From CAXYVX01 sp964292495 (GTDB taxonomy: Bacteria; Patescibacteriota; Saccharimonadia; Saccharimonadales; Saccharimonadaceae): a stretch of 24,840 nucleotides of DNA. The number at the start of each line of letters is the position of its first letter. The stretch's first letter is position 1. Below are positions 15,187 to 23,176 of the stretch, one piece after another. The notes under the pieces were generated by a model. That model did not search any database. It saw only the letters and a list, made by a program, of their open reading frames with translations, and had not been told where the DNA came from. A program made the position numbers and the translations under genes. Where the stretch lies: the NCBI GenBank assembly GCA_964292495.1, contig CAXYVX010000008.1:1-24840 (forward strand). Reading direction: 5' to 3'.

Positions 15187-15342
15187 TTATTTTGTCGCCT
15201 TGGTCGCGATCGAAATGCTTTTGCGCCCCTTATTTCGGCGGCGTTTCAGCACGATCTGACCAACTTTGCTGCTCATTCGCGAACGGAATCCGTGAACGCG
15301 AGCTCGGTGGCGATTGTGTGGTTGATATGTTCTCTTTGGCAT
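15187..15342 (-). CDS. rpmH: 50S ribosomal protein L34
   Basis: A 51-residue basic protein of the large ribosomal subunit. It begins MPKRTYQPHNRHRARVHGFR, the near-invariant L34 signature, and continues to KRRRNKGRKS. It is a little longer than the E. coli protein at the C-terminus (SIATKATK). Normally rpmH and rnpA are adjacent and co-transcribed. Here rpmH is on the minus strand left of dnaA, while rnpA is on the plus strand beyond dnaN. The ATG at 15342 lies 9 nt after an extended -10 and has no Shine-Dalgarno site. Confidence 0.97.
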   Translation of the reverse strand: MPKRTYQPHNRHRARVHGFRSRMSSKVGQIVLKRRRNKGRKSISIATKATK

Positions 15343-15351
15343 AATGACACT

Positions 15352-15360
15352 ATTTTAGCA
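15352..15360 (-). promoter_or_regulatory. Extended -10 of rpmH
   Basis: TGC-TAAAAT on the minus strand ends 9 nt before the rpmH ATG. A transcript would begin within a few bases of the start codon. Confidence 0.5.
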
Positions 15361-15400
15361 TAAAATTATTTTTTGCGAAACATGAGCATGTTCAGAATGT

Positions 15401-15543
15401 TTTTCCACATATTTCCGAGAGTTTTCCACAGGCTGTTTTAAGCGGTCAAAGCGCTTATTTTACTCTGTTAGAGAGTTTTAATGAATTTACAACATTTTAT
15501 TTCAGAATCTAGGTTGTGGAAAACTCTGAAATTGTGGTAAAAT
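15401..15543 (+). promoter_or_regulatory. dnaA promoter with DnaA boxes (left part of origin region)
   Basis: Three copies of a near-consensus DnaA box (TTTTCCACA, one base from TTATCCACA) lie at 15401-15409, 15422-15430 and, inverted, 15515-15523. The last overlaps the expected -35 of the dnaA promoter, whose extended -10 TGG-TAAAAT is at 15535-15543. The -10 ends 6 nt before the dnaA ATG. This is the usual layout for DnaA repressing its own gene, and the boxes may also belong to a bipartite origin. Confidence 0.65.
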
Positions 15544-15549
15544 TTGCGT

Positions 15550-16935
15550 ATGGAAGGTGTAGTAGAGAGTAAAAAGAATTTCGCTGGTGCGGATCTTTCT
15601 TCTCTCTGGAATACCGTTTGCGGAGAAGCTGAAATGATCATTGAACCAAGCAGTTTCGCGACTTTCTGGGGAAAAAGCCAATTGATCGCAACCAGCGATA
15701 ATTCTTTAACTATTGAAGTAAATAATATTTTCGCGAAAAGCCAGTTTGAGAAGAAATTTTCTGGGATCATCGCATCCATTTTGATGAAACACGGATATGT
15801 GAAGCCGAATTTGAAATTCATCACCGCAAAAAATCGCGAGAAACGGGAAGAAGAAATTGCGGTTGTACCAGCCACCAAAACCTTTGCAAAAAAAATTACC
15901 GCAGCAGAGCCGTTCCGCTCAAATTTGAATAAAAAATACCAATTCGCGAATTTTGTGGTTGGTTCAAGTAATGATTTGGCTTACGCGGCGGCGCAAGCGG
16001 CAGCCGAGCATCCGGGCGAACGATACAATCCGATCTTCATTTACGGCGGAGTCGGCCTCGGTAAAACGCATCTGATTCAAGCGATCGGCAACGAAATTTC
16101 GCGAAGTTTCCCGGAAAAGCGCGCGCTTTATGTTTCAACCGAAACTTTTGTGAATGATTTTATTAATTTTTTACGCAACAAAACTCCGGAAAAATTCACT
16201 GAAAAATACCGCGAAATTGACGCGCTAATCATCGATGATTTTCAATTTATCGCCGGAAAAAACGCAAATATGGAAGCATTTTTCAACACATTTAACGCGC
16301 TTCATCAGGCCAACAAACAGATTGTAATCGCCGCGGACAAACCGCCAGCTGCAATTCCAACGCTTCCTGACAGATTGCGCTCGCGACTTTTGATGGGCAT
16401 GGCGATTGATGTGAATTTGCCGGATTACGAGACGCGTGTGGCGATCATCCAAACCAAAGCTATGAATTCGTCGGTGGAAATCCCAACCGAAACGATTGAA
16501 TTTCTCGCGAATAATATTAAAACCAATGTTCGCGAGCTTGAAGGCGCGTTGAATCAAATTTTAGCTTACGCGGAAATGCAAAACATCACGCCGACGCCGG
16601 AATTTGCGGCGGAACTGCTCAGTTCTTCGCGAATTTCTTCGCCGAAACATTTGACAGCGCGAATGATTGTGGAAAAAGTTGCGAAATATTTTGAGCTTAA
16701 ACCGGCCGATATAACTTCGGCGGCGCGCGATAAATACATCGCTTTTCCGCGACAAATTTGCATGTATTTACTGCGGACGGAACTTAAGATGAGTTTCCCG
16801 CAAATTGCGCGCGAACTGGGGCGAAAAGATCATACGACCGCTATGAGCTCGATTAAAAAAATTGAGCGTGAAATTCAGCTTGACATCACGGTTCGCGAAA
16901 AAGTTAACGCTTGCCGCGGGGTGATTTATGAATAA
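15550..16935 (+). CDS. dnaA: Chromosomal replication initiator protein DnaA
   Basis: Binds DnaA boxes at oriC, melts the origin and recruits the replicative helicase. The 461-residue product has an N-terminal domain I (about 14-90), a short linker, and an AAA+ domain with Walker A GGVGLGKTH (166-174), Walker B LIIDDFQF (226-233) and the arginine-finger region PDRLRSRL (273-280). The C-terminal DNA-binding domain carries the family signature around GRKDHTTAMSSIKKIE (424-439). The length is normal. The ATG at 15550 is preferred to an in-frame TTG at 15544 because it is the first ATG after the -10; there is no Shine-Dalgarno site. dnaN follows after an origin-like gap. Confidence 0.98.
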   Translation: MEGVVESKKNFAGADLSSLWNTVCGEAEMIIEPSSFATFWGKSQLIATSDNSLTIEVNNIFAKSQFEKKFSGIIASILMKHGYVKPNLKFITAKNREKREEEIAVVPATKTFAKKITAAEPFRSNLNKKYQFANFVVGSSNDLAYAAAQAAAEHPGERYNPIFIYGGVGLGKTHLIQAIGNEISRSFPEKRALYVSTETFVNDFINFLRNKTPEKFTEKYREIDALIIDDFQFIAGKNANMEAFFNTFNALHQANKQIVIAADKPPAAIPTLPDRLRSRLLMGMAIDVNLPDYETRVAIIQTKAMNSSVEIPTETIEFLANNIKTNVRELEGALNQILAYAEMQNITPTPEFAAELLSSSRISSPKHLTARMIVEKVAKYFELKPADITSAARDKYIAFPRQICMYLLRTELKMSFPQIARELGRKDHTTAMSSIKKIEREIQLDITVREKVNACRGVIYE

Positions 16936-17245
16936 AATCATCATCGCTTTTGAACGAAAAGCTGTGAAAAAACTGTGGAAAAGCCTGTTAATTTTCAGTG
17001 AAAAACCTGAGGGATTTTCTGCACATTTCGCGAAAATTCAGAAAACAAAATTCACGAAATTGTGGATAAATAAGAATTTTACACCTTTTTTCCATAGCCA
17101 TGCCACAGAATTATTCACAGGGCAAAACAGCATTTTCACATCTGTTAATCAACGAGTTTTCCACATTTTACACAGGGCTTATTATTGTGTATTATTATTT
17201 TTAATAAAGAAAGGGGATCGCGAAAAAAACTTCGCGAAATAAAAT
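16936..17245 (+). other. oriC: Probable replication origin (oriC) between dnaA and dnaN
   Basis: This 310-bp gap holds no convincing gene; an open frame across it starting at 16928 reads as non-protein-like sequence. Two perfect DnaA boxes are present: TGTGGATAA (17061-17069, inverted) and TTATTCACA (17111-17119). One-mismatch boxes are TGTGAAAAA (16963-16971), TGTGGAAAA (16974-16982), TTTTCCACA (17157-17165) and TTTTACACA (17166-17174). Right after the last pair come GGGC (17175-17178) and an AT-rich stretch of TTA/ATT triplets (17179-17205), which resembles a DnaA-trio and unwinding element. Gene orientation switches around this locus as expected at an origin. The dnaN promoter must also lie here but is not clear. 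Confidence 0.8.
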
Positions 17246-18343
17246 ATGAAAATCGAAGTCAAGCAAGAAAAACTGAACAAAGCCTTAGCTGCGGTTAGCC
17301 GAGTCGCGAGCACGCGCGGGCAAATGCCGATCCTTGCGGATATTTTGCTCCGAACCGAAAACGGGAAATTGACGATCGCTGCGACGGATCTTGAAGTTGC
17401 AATTACAGAGACAATTTCCGCGAAAATCATTGAAGAAGGATCGGCGGCGATTCCGGCGAGAATTTTTACAGAATTCGTCGGAAATTTGCCGAAAATTCCG
17501 GTTTCAATTGAGAGTGAAGACCAAAAAACGAAAATAAGCGCGGGTGGATTTTCAAGCACAATTAATGGCGGTGATGCGGACGAATTTCCAGCTTTGCCAG
17601 AGGTGAATGAAGCCAAAGAGATTTCAATTCCGGCGGCTGAACTTCGCGAAAGTATCAACGGCGTCGCTCCGGTCGCGAGCAATGATTCGACCAGACCGAT
17701 TTTGACGGGTATATATTTTTACAGCACCGAAGATGAAATTGTCATGACCGCCACCGACGGATACCGCTTGGCAGAGAAGAAAATTTCCGCAAAAACGGGC
17801 GAAGAAATCAGTGCGATCATTCCGGCTTCAACGCTTTCGGAAGTTTCGCGATTGATCGGCGACGTAGATGGTGAAGTTAAAATCAAATTGAACGACGAGC
17901 AAATCGGCTTTACGATCGGTGAAATTAGCATGACATCTCGGCTGATCGACGGAAAATTTATTGACTACAAACAGTTGATTCCAAGCGAAACGGAATTTTC
18001 CTTATCTGTTGAGCGGTCGGAATTTGTGCGCGTTGTGCGCGTTGCTGGAATTTTCGCGAATAATTCGGCCGGCAGTGTGCTGATGAAGGTTTCTTTGGAA
18101 AAGCAAGAAATTGAAGTTTCGGCGCTGGCGAGCGAGCTAGGTGAAAACAGTTCCGCGGTGGATGCTGAAATTTCCGGAGAAGGCGACGGGCAAGTTGTTT
18201 TGAATTCAAAATTCCTTCTCGATGCATTGAATTTTGTGTCTGGCGACAAAGTCAATATCAAGTTCTCGGGCAAACTTTCACCGGTGTTATTGACTGGTAA
18301 AAAAGATAATTACAATCATATTATAATGCCTGTCAAGTCTTGA
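17246..18343 (+). CDS. dnaN: DNA polymerase III beta subunit (sliding clamp)
   Basis: The ring-shaped clamp that tethers the replicative polymerase to DNA. The 365-residue product shows the typical three-domain clamp pattern: start MKIEVKQEKLNKAL, the ADILLRTENGKLTIAATDLEVAI strand pair, a second domain at SRLIDGKFIDYKQLIP, and the C-terminal end MPVKS (family: MPMRL), which contributes to the protein-binding pocket. It ends in TGA, evidence that UGA is a stop here. There is no good Shine-Dalgarno site at the proper distance; AAAGGGG lies about 28 nt upstream, so the translation signal is unclear. A strong terminator follows. Confidence 0.97.
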   Translation: MKIEVKQEKLNKALAAVSRVASTRGQMPILADILLRTENGKLTIAATDLEVAITETISAKIIEEGSAAIPARIFTEFVGNLPKIPVSIESEDQKTKISAGGFSSTINGGDADEFPALPEVNEAKEISIPAAELRESINGVAPVASNDSTRPILTGIYFYSTEDEIVMTATDGYRLAEKKISAKTGEEISAIIPASTLSEVSRLIGDVDGEVKIKLNDEQIGFTIGEISMTSRLIDGKFIDYKQLIPSETEFSLSVERSEFVRVVRVAGIFANNSAGSVLMKVSLEKQEIEVSALASELGENSSAVDAEISGEGDGQVVLNSKFLLDALNFVSGDKVNIKFSGKLSPVLLTGKKDNYNHIIMPVKS

Positions 18344-18360
18344 TAAAACGCTAAAATGTT

Positions 18361-18397
18361 ATAAAACCTTGTTTGATAAAAATAAGGTTTTATTTTT
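18361..18397 (+). terminator. Rho-independent terminator after dnaN
   Basis: A perfect 10-bp stem ATAAAACCTT/AAGGTTTTAT (18361-18370 with 18384-18393), 13-nt loop, is followed by TTTT. It ends the dnaN transcript before the rnpA promoter. Confidence 0.8.
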
Positions 18398-18426
18398 ATA
18401 TATAGTAATAATTCGCGAAAAAATCC

Positions 18427-18458
18427 GTGGAAAACTCAAATGAAAGTTGTGGTAAAAT
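18427..18458 (+). promoter_or_regulatory. rnpA promoter, similar to the dnaA promoter
   Basis: GTGGAAAACTC (18427-18437) and TTGTGGTAAAAT (18447-18458) are both found, in the same order, in front of dnaA (15516-15526 and 15532-15543). The -10 ends 7 nt before the rnpA ATG. The first element overlaps a DnaA-box-like CGTGGAAAA, so DnaA might control both genes; that is inference. Confidence 0.5.
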
Positions 18459-18465
18459 GTTATGA

Positions 18466-18831
18466 ATGATAAGCAAAAAGTTTCGTTTTCATGGCCACGG
18501 CGCACTGAAATTTGTTTTCGCAAAAGGGGAACAAAAGCGTGGTAAATTTTTTGCGGTCAAATACACTTTTAATCCGCGGCGGAAAAATTCGCGAATCTCT
18601 GTAATTATCAGCAAAAAAGTTTTTAAGCACGCTGTTGATCGCAATAGAGCTCGGCGCCGAGTTTATGAAATTGCGCGAAAAAGCTTGAAATCTTTTGATA
18701 ATCAAGGGAAAAGTTATGATATTGCGATTAGTTTATACCGGCCAGATGTAAATACTTTGCCACATAAAGATCTCTCTGAAGAAATTTTTTCAGTTTTAAG
18801 AGAAGTTTTTATCTCAAGAAGCGAAAAATAA
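18466..18831 (+). CDS. rnpA: Ribonuclease P protein component
   Basis: The small basic protein that assists RNase P RNA in maturing tRNA 5' ends. The 121-residue product has the FxFHGxG-type start (KKFRFHGHGALKFVF), a GKFFAVKYTFNP strand, and the RNR signature VDRNRARRRVYEIAR, which contacts the catalytic RNA. The ATG at 18466 gives the expected N-terminus; another ATG at 18462 is in a different frame. It is followed 47 bp later by yidC, with which it may be partly co-transcribed, though yidC has its own -10. Confidence 0.95.
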   Translation: MISKKFRFHGHGALKFVFAKGEQKRGKFFAVKYTFNPRRKNSRISVIISKKVFKHAVDRNRARRRVYEIARKSLKSFDNQGKSYDIAISLYRPDVNTLPHKDLSEEIFSVLREVFISRSEK

Positions 18832-18862
18832 TCTCAAGAATTCGCGAAAAACGCCAGGTTTA

Positions 18863-18871
18863 TGCTAAAAT
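18863..18871 (+). promoter_or_regulatory. Extended -10 of yidC
   Basis: TGC-TAAAAT ends 7 nt before the yidC ATG (18879). The gap, ATAAGGT, has a partial AAGG that could still help ribosome binding if transcription also comes from rnpA. Confidence 0.5.
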
Positions 18872-18878
18872 ATAAGGT

Positions 18879-19868
18879 ATGAATTTATTTGATATTTTGT
18901 TGACTCAGCCGATTTTCAACTTATTGGCATTTATTTATTCTTTTGTTTCGGATTTTGGTATTTCCATCATCATTTTGACGGTGATTGTGCGAATGATTCT
19001 TTGGCCGCTTGTTAAAAAGCAGCTCCATCAGACAAAAGTGATGCGCGCCATACAGCCAGAATTGAAAAAGATTAAAAAACAGGCGAATGGAAACCGAATG
19101 GTTGAAAGCCAGCTGATGATGGAACTTTATAAAGAAAAAGGCGTGAAACCGATGGGATCAATTCTTGTTTTAGTGATTCAGATTCCGGTTTTCTTGGCGC
19201 TTTTCTCTGTGATTCGCATTTACGCAAATCACCTTGACCCAGAGAAATTTTTATACCCGTTCATGCATAATTTCCATATTTTCGCGAATGTTGGTGATTT
19301 GGTTGGTAAGGCTTTTACTCCGCATTTGTTTGGAATTATTGACCTCGCGAAAACGCCAAGCCAATATGCTCCAGCTTTGGTTCTTGCGGTTTTGGCGGCA
19401 GCTTTTCAATTCTGGCAGAGCAAGCAAGTTATGCCGGATCAGGGCAATTCGCGCAAACTTCGCGATATTTTCAAAGATGCTAGTGATGGAAAACAGGCTG
19501 ATCAAAGTGAAATGATGGCTGCGACGAGCAGTAAGATGATTTACTTCTTCCCGTTCTTGACGTTTATGGTGGCTCTGGCGCTCCCTGGCGCAGTTGTGCT
19601 GTATTACGCGATAACTTCCATAGTTGCGGTGATTCAACAAGGTTTTCTGCTCCACAAAGACGATTCAGAGCTTATTAAAGAAGCTAGTTCAAAATCGCGA
19701 AAATCCAAATCTTCCCGTGAAAAATCCGCGAAAGAAGCTGAAATTATCGTGAAGCCGGCAAAAGAACTGAAAAAATCATCTGTCAAATCTTCTTCAAAAA
19801 AATCTCCTTCGACGAACAAATCTGGCGCAAATACCACTGTTGTTCGGCGAATAAAAGCTAAAAAATAG
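18879..19868 (+). CDS. yidC: Membrane protein insertase YidC/Oxa1
   Basis: Inserts and folds membrane proteins, alone or with Sec. The 329-residue product is of the short Gram-positive type without the large periplasmic domain. A helix at about 26-45 contains the conserved hydrophilic-groove Arg (VIVRMILWPL, R38). A cytoplasmic hairpin follows (QLHQTKVMRAIQPELKKIKKQ and LYKEKGVKPMG), then helices near 95-115, 165-185 and 220-262. The last 60 or so residues are a Lys/Ser-rich tail typical of YidC copies that contact ribosomes. No lipobox-like signal is seen at the N-terminus. It lies 12 bp upstream of jag, the standard pairing. Confidence 0.95.
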   Translation: MNLFDILLTQPIFNLLAFIYSFVSDFGISIIILTVIVRMILWPLVKKQLHQTKVMRAIQPELKKIKKQANGNRMVESQLMMELYKEKGVKPMGSILVLVIQIPVFLALFSVIRIYANHLDPEKFLYPFMHNFHIFANVGDLVGKAFTPHLFGIIDLAKTPSQYAPALVLAVLAAAFQFWQSKQVMPDQGNSRKLRDIFKDASDGKQADQSEMMAATSSKMIYFFPFLTFMVALALPGAVVLYYAITSIVAVIQQGFLLHKDDSELIKEASSKSRKSKSSREKSAKEAEIIVKPAKELKKSSVKSSSKKSPSTNKSGANTTVVRRIKAKK

Positions 19869-19880
19869 GAGGATTTTGTA

Positions 19881-20339
19881 ATGAATAGAGAAGAGTCAAT
19901 CGCTTTCGCGAAGAAATATGTGGAAGATGTTATCAGTTTTTTTGGGGCGAATCTTGACGTGCGAGCCAGTGTTGAGGATGATGTAATTCAACTTTCCGTG
20001 CCGAACACTTATCTCAGTAATCTTATGATCGGACGAAATGGCGAAACATTGAGAAGCCTGCAAACTTTAACACGCTCTGCTTTGATCGCGAAAAATGGTG
20101 AGCTCGAGCGCGTGAATCTTGATATTGCGGATTACAAAAAGCGCCACAACGACAAACTTGAACGAGAGGCTGAAGGTTGGGCGAAAAAAGTTCGCGAAAG
20201 TGGTGAAGAAATGCATCTTAGAGCGATGAATCCAGCCGAGCGATTCGTTATTCATAAAGTTTTGTCGGATTATTCGGATCTTTCCACGGAAAGCGAAGGT
20301 GAAGGCCGTGAGCGACATATCGTTCTTAGAAAAAAGTAA
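19881..20339 (+). CDS. jag: RNA-binding protein Jag/KhpB (KH and R3H domains)
   Basis: An RNA-binding protein encoded with yidC in most bacteria, linked to cell-envelope and small-RNA control. The 152-residue product has a KH domain with the loop LMIGRNGETLRSLQ (48-61) and an R3H domain with ERFVIHK (about 120-126, Arg-x3-His) and a C-terminal GRERHIVL strand. The N-terminal Jag_N domain found in longer (about 200-residue) homologues is absent, leaving only 20-odd residues before the KH domain. AGGAGG 8 nt before the ATG marks the start. The hairpin at 20358 probably ends the transcript. Confidence 0.93.
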   Translation: MNREESIAFAKKYVEDVISFFGANLDVRASVEDDVIQLSVPNTYLSNLMIGRNGETLRSLQTLTRSALIAKNGELERVNLDIADYKKRHNDKLEREAEGWAKKVRESGEEMHLRAMNPAERFVIHKVLSDYSDLSTESEGEGRERHIVLRKK

Positions 20340-20351
20340 TTTTTGAAGAAT

Positions 20352-20852
20352 TTACAGGCCGGAGATTTCTTCGGCTTTTTCTGTTTTTACGTTATTGTTT
20401 TTAAAAACAAATCGCTTGTATGTGAGAAAATTCCAGGTTAAACTGAAAACGCTGGCGACAACTTTTGCTGAATTATCAACCAGAAATTTCGCGAAATCAT
20501 GCTCAAAAATCACGAATGAAAAATGTGGAAAAACGTGGTTGAAAGTGTTTGAAATTAGCCACATGAGAGGTGTTTGAATGAGCCAAATTCCAACCACTGT
20601 AAACAGAAAAAACATGATTGTTTGGCGGATTAAATCTTTTCTGGATCTTGCAGTTGATGAAAAAGTCCATTTTTTATTGAAGTAAAAACTGCTGATCATC
20701 GCGATTCCGGTTGACAGAAAATTCGCGAATGCTGCGGGAATGAAAATTGAGAAAATATTCATCAGACCGAAGTCGAGAATTGTATTTCCTATGCCGACGA
20801 TCACAAATTTACTTCCGGAATTTGAAGCGGTTTTTTGTGAGTTTTTATCCAC
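20352..20852 (-). CDS. GtrA-family membrane protein
   Basis: A 166-residue four-helix membrane protein of the GtrA family. It shows the family start F-x-IVGIGNTILDFGLMNIF (16-33), an N-terminal-half motif FYFNKKWTF (about 56-64), and the late N-F-L-x-YKRFVFK motif (about 142-150). Family knowledge: GtrA proteins are proposed to flip polyprenyl-linked sugars made by GtrB-type transferases to the outer face of the membrane. It starts with GTG at 20852, with GGAG 8 nt upstream, and overlaps the end of the GtrB-like gene by 8 bp, which supports joint function. Its 3' end overlaps the jag terminator hairpin. Confidence 0.88.
   Translation of the reverse strand: MDKNSQKTASNSGSKFVIVGIGNTILDFGLMNIFSIFIPAAFANFLSTGIAMISSFYFNKKWTFSSTARSRKDLIRQTIMFFLFTVVGIWLIQTPLMWLISNTFNHVFPHFSFVIFEHDFAKFLVDNSAKVVASVFSLTWNFLTYKRFVFKNNNVKTEKAEEISGL
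20358..20380 (+). terminator. Terminator hairpin after jag
   Basis: GCCGGAG/CTTCGGC (20358-20364 with 20369-20375, one G-T pair) is followed by TTTTT. It lies inside the last codons of the convergent GtrA-family gene. Confidence 0.65.
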
Positions 20853-21822
20853 GTTTTTTCTCCGTTTTGGCGAGATTTTTTGCCGGCGTGAAATCCTGGA
20901 TTAAATAGAGCGGGCGATTTTTGGTTTCAATAAAAATTCGTCCGATATATTCTCCGATGATTCCGAGCGCGATCATTTGGATTCCGCCAAGGAAAAGCAC
21001 GGCGACTAAAATTGTCGGGATTCCGGCTGCTCGCTGGACACCCAAAAGTGCCTGAATCACAACCAGTGCGATCACCGCGAGCGCAACAAAAGAAATTAAA
21101 AATCCGGCGATGGTTACGAAACGTAGCGGGATAGTTGTGAAGCTTGTGAAACCGTCAATCGCGAGGTTGATCAGGGAATTTCCACTGGAAAACAGACCGA
21201 ATTTCCATTTTGTTTCTCCGTCCGAGCGCTCTTGCGGTACGAATTTAATCTCTTTTTTCTTGTAGCCAATCCATGAAAAAATTGCTTTGTTTTGGCGAGA
21301 GGTTTCGCGAAAATTTCTGAGCGCGAGAATCGCTTTTTTGGAAAATAAACGGAAATCTCCTGTGTCAATTTGGATTGGAACGCGAGACATTTTTTGCAGA
21401 GTTCGGTAGTAAATTTTTGAAGTAAATCCTTTTAACCCCTTTTCTACACTTTTGCTACGGCGCGCGTAAACGTCGTCAAAACCTTTTTCAAACCATTTGA
21501 TCATCTCCGGGATTAACTCTGGTGGTTCTTGTCCGTCGGCGTCCATAATCACTGCTGCGTCGCCGTTTGCGTGGTCAATTCCAGCGGCAACCGCGATTTC
21601 TTTACCAAAATTTCGCGAAAAATTAAGCACAGAAATGCGCGGATTTTTCTCTGATTCTGTTGCTAAAATGTCGGCAGTTTTGTCGTGAGATCCATCGTTC
21701 ACAAAAAGGAATTCAAACTGATAATTTTTGATTCCATTTGCGAGTTTGTCGAGTCGCGAAAACATTTTCGGTAAGGATTTTTCTTCGTTGTAAGCCGGGA
21801 TGATCAGAGTGATAAGTTTCAT
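20845..21822 (-). CDS. GtrB/DPM1-like polyprenyl-phosphate glycosyltransferase
   Basis: A GT2-family enzyme that moves a sugar from a nucleotide donor to a polyprenyl phosphate carrier on the inner membrane face. The 325-residue product begins LITLIIPAYNEEKSLP (3-18), with FVNDGSHDKT (40-49), FSRNFGKEIAVAAG (68-81) and the metal-binding VIMDADGQEPPE (91-102). Two C-terminal membrane helices (about 235-262 and 270-295) end in GIIGEYIGRIFIETKNRPLY, the classic GtrB/bactoprenol glucosyltransferase ending. It forms an overlapping pair with the GtrA-family gene. The ATG at 21822 has no Shine-Dalgarno site but is 7 nt after TGC-TATTAT. The sugar is not known. Confidence 0.92.
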   Translation of the reverse strand: MKLITLIIPAYNEEKSLPKMFSRLDKLANGIKNYQFEFLFVNDGSHDKTADILATESEKNPRISVLNFSRNFGKEIAVAAGIDHANGDAAVIMDADGQEPPELIPEMIKWFEKGFDDVYARRSKSVEKGLKGFTSKIYYRTLQKMSRVPIQIDTGDFRLFSKKAILALRNFRETSRQNKAIFSWIGYKKKEIKFVPQERSDGETKWKFGLFSSGNSLINLAIDGFTSFTTIPLRFVTIAGFLISFVALAVIALVVIQALLGVQRAAGIPTILVAVLFLGGIQMIALGIIGEYIGRIFIETKNRPLYLIQDFTPAKNLAKTEKKRG

Positions 21823-21829
21823 GGTTATT

Positions 21830-21838
21830 ATAATAGCA
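21830..21838 (-). promoter_or_regulatory. Extended -10 of the gtrB-gtrA pair
   Basis: TGC-TATTAT on the minus strand ends 7 nt before the ATG at 21822; an overlapping TATAAT ends 4 nt before it. The 46-bp gap to the divergent gene at 21869 must hold both promoters. Confidence 0.45.
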
Positions 21839-21868
21839 AAATATTATTAAATATGATAGACTATTTTT

Positions 21869-23176
21869 ATGGATATAATTCAAAAGATAATAAAAGATAA
21901 AAAGGATAACATTATTAAATTTGTTAAAATTTATTGGCCAATAATCTTGTCTGGTATTTTTATTGCATATGAGGCATTCGCATATGATATACGATCTGGT
22001 GATTTTGAAGGGAAGTATCGACTTATGGGCAATTTTCCAATTCTGGATTATATAATAAAAATTTACCCTAGATTTATTGTCGATAATATAGTTCCATATT
22101 TGCTATCGCACAACCTATTGTTATTTGCGATAGTTGTTATCATATCAGTATCTTCGATACTATATAATTTTTCAAAGATATTGAAGATTAATGATATTAG
22201 ATTTAATATTCTATCTTCTTTAGCATTTGTAGTTTTATTCCCGTTTGGACCAGTTATGGCTAGTGCGGGTTCATTTGCAACAATTTGCGTTTATCTATTT
22301 CCGGCAGCAGCCTCGCTTTACGGCGTGAGGATTTTATTTAATGATAAATCAAATAAATATCAAAATATTTTAAAAATATTAGCGTTATTTTTCGCTGCTA
22401 ACCAGGAGCAATTTGCTGTTGCATTATGTATTTTATTTTTAGGGTACTTTATTTATAGCTATAAAATAAAAAAATCTATAAGTTTTTTAAAATATTTTGC
22501 ATTTGCAATAATTATTATCAGTACAGCATTAAGTTTTATTGGCGATTTTCTCCATAGAGGCCATGATGAAATGATGTTATATTTTCCTGATTTTCAAAAA
22601 ATATCATTAATTAGAAAAATTGATATTGGGTTTATTGACACAATGCAACACTTCTTCGTGAATCCATTTTTTATAATTATAGCCATTTTAATTCTTATAT
22701 TAATCATTTCAATAAGAACAAAAAAAATGATCCCAGGCTTTATTGCGGGCACGCAATTATATCTTCTATCTACATTTAAAACAAACGAGATTGTAACTAG
22801 AATAAATGATGTACTTATATCTTGGAATATTAAAGATTATGGAAAAACACTTTCTTCAAACGGAATAACGCGGACATCCATACATTCATTTGCAAGTATG
22901 CAACCAGATGTGTATTTTATAATTATGTCTACACTTTTTATAATATCTTTAATATATATTTTAAAAACAAAGAAAGAAAGAATTATGATTAGCTTCGTAT
23001 TATTTATAGGTCTTGCAACGAGGATGATTATGTCATTTTCACCAACAATATACGCAAGCTCAGATAGAACATTTTTTGTAATGCTCCTAACACTATTTTT
23101 CGTATTTTTATATCTTTCTAAAAAAATATTCTTTAATGATATAAATCTAAAAAATGAAAAACTTAAAATAACTTAG
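21869..23176 (+). CDS. Polytopic membrane protein, possible GtrC-like glycosyltransferase
   Basis: A 435-residue protein with about ten hydrophobic helices. I do not recognise a firm family. Visible features: a first helix at 24-40, a soluble EAFAYDIRSGDFEGKYR loop, a FFAANQEQFAVAL segment in a helix near the middle, and a long outside loop around TRTSIHSFASMQPDV. The layout resembles polytopic GT-C-type or DUF6056-like proteins that act as the serotype-specific third gene beside gtrA and gtrB, so a role in adding a lipid-linked sugar to a surface polymer is plausible; this is inference from context. The gene is strikingly AT-rich, uses many ATA and AAA codons and has no TTCGCGAA sites, unlike its neighbours, suggesting lateral acquisition. 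A TGA-TAGACT 6 nt before the ATG may be its -10. Confidence 0.7.
   Translation: MDIIQKIIKDKKDNIIKFVKIYWPIILSGIFIAYEAFAYDIRSGDFEGKYRLMGNFPILDYIIKIYPRFIVDNIVPYLLSHNLLLFAIVVIISVSSILYNFSKILKINDIRFNILSSLAFVVLFPFGPVMASAGSFATICVYLFPAAASLYGVRILFNDKSNKYQNILKILALFFAANQEQFAVALCILFLGYFIYSYKIKKSISFLKYFAFAIIIISTALSFIGDFLHRGHDEMMLYFPDFQKISLIRKIDIGFIDTMQHFFVNPFFIIIAILILILIISIRTKKMIPGFIAGTQLYLLSTFKTNEIVTRINDVLISWNIKDYGKTLSSNGITRTSIHSFASMQPDVYFIIMSTLFIISLIYILKTKKERIMISFVLFIGLATRMIMSFSPTIYASSDRTFFVMLLTLFFVFLYLSKKIFFNDINLKNEKLKIT

Noticed and set aside
16928..17242. Open frame of 104 codons between dnaA and dnaN
   Set aside because: It covers the DnaA-box cluster, has no ribosome-binding site or -10 at the right distance, and reads as non-protein-like sequence rich in translated box repeats. 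It is better explained as oriC.
21869..23176. Prophage origin of the gtr-like cluster
   Set aside because: gtr genes are often phage-borne, but no integrase, attachment repeat or other phage gene is present nearby, so only lateral transfer of one gene is suggested.
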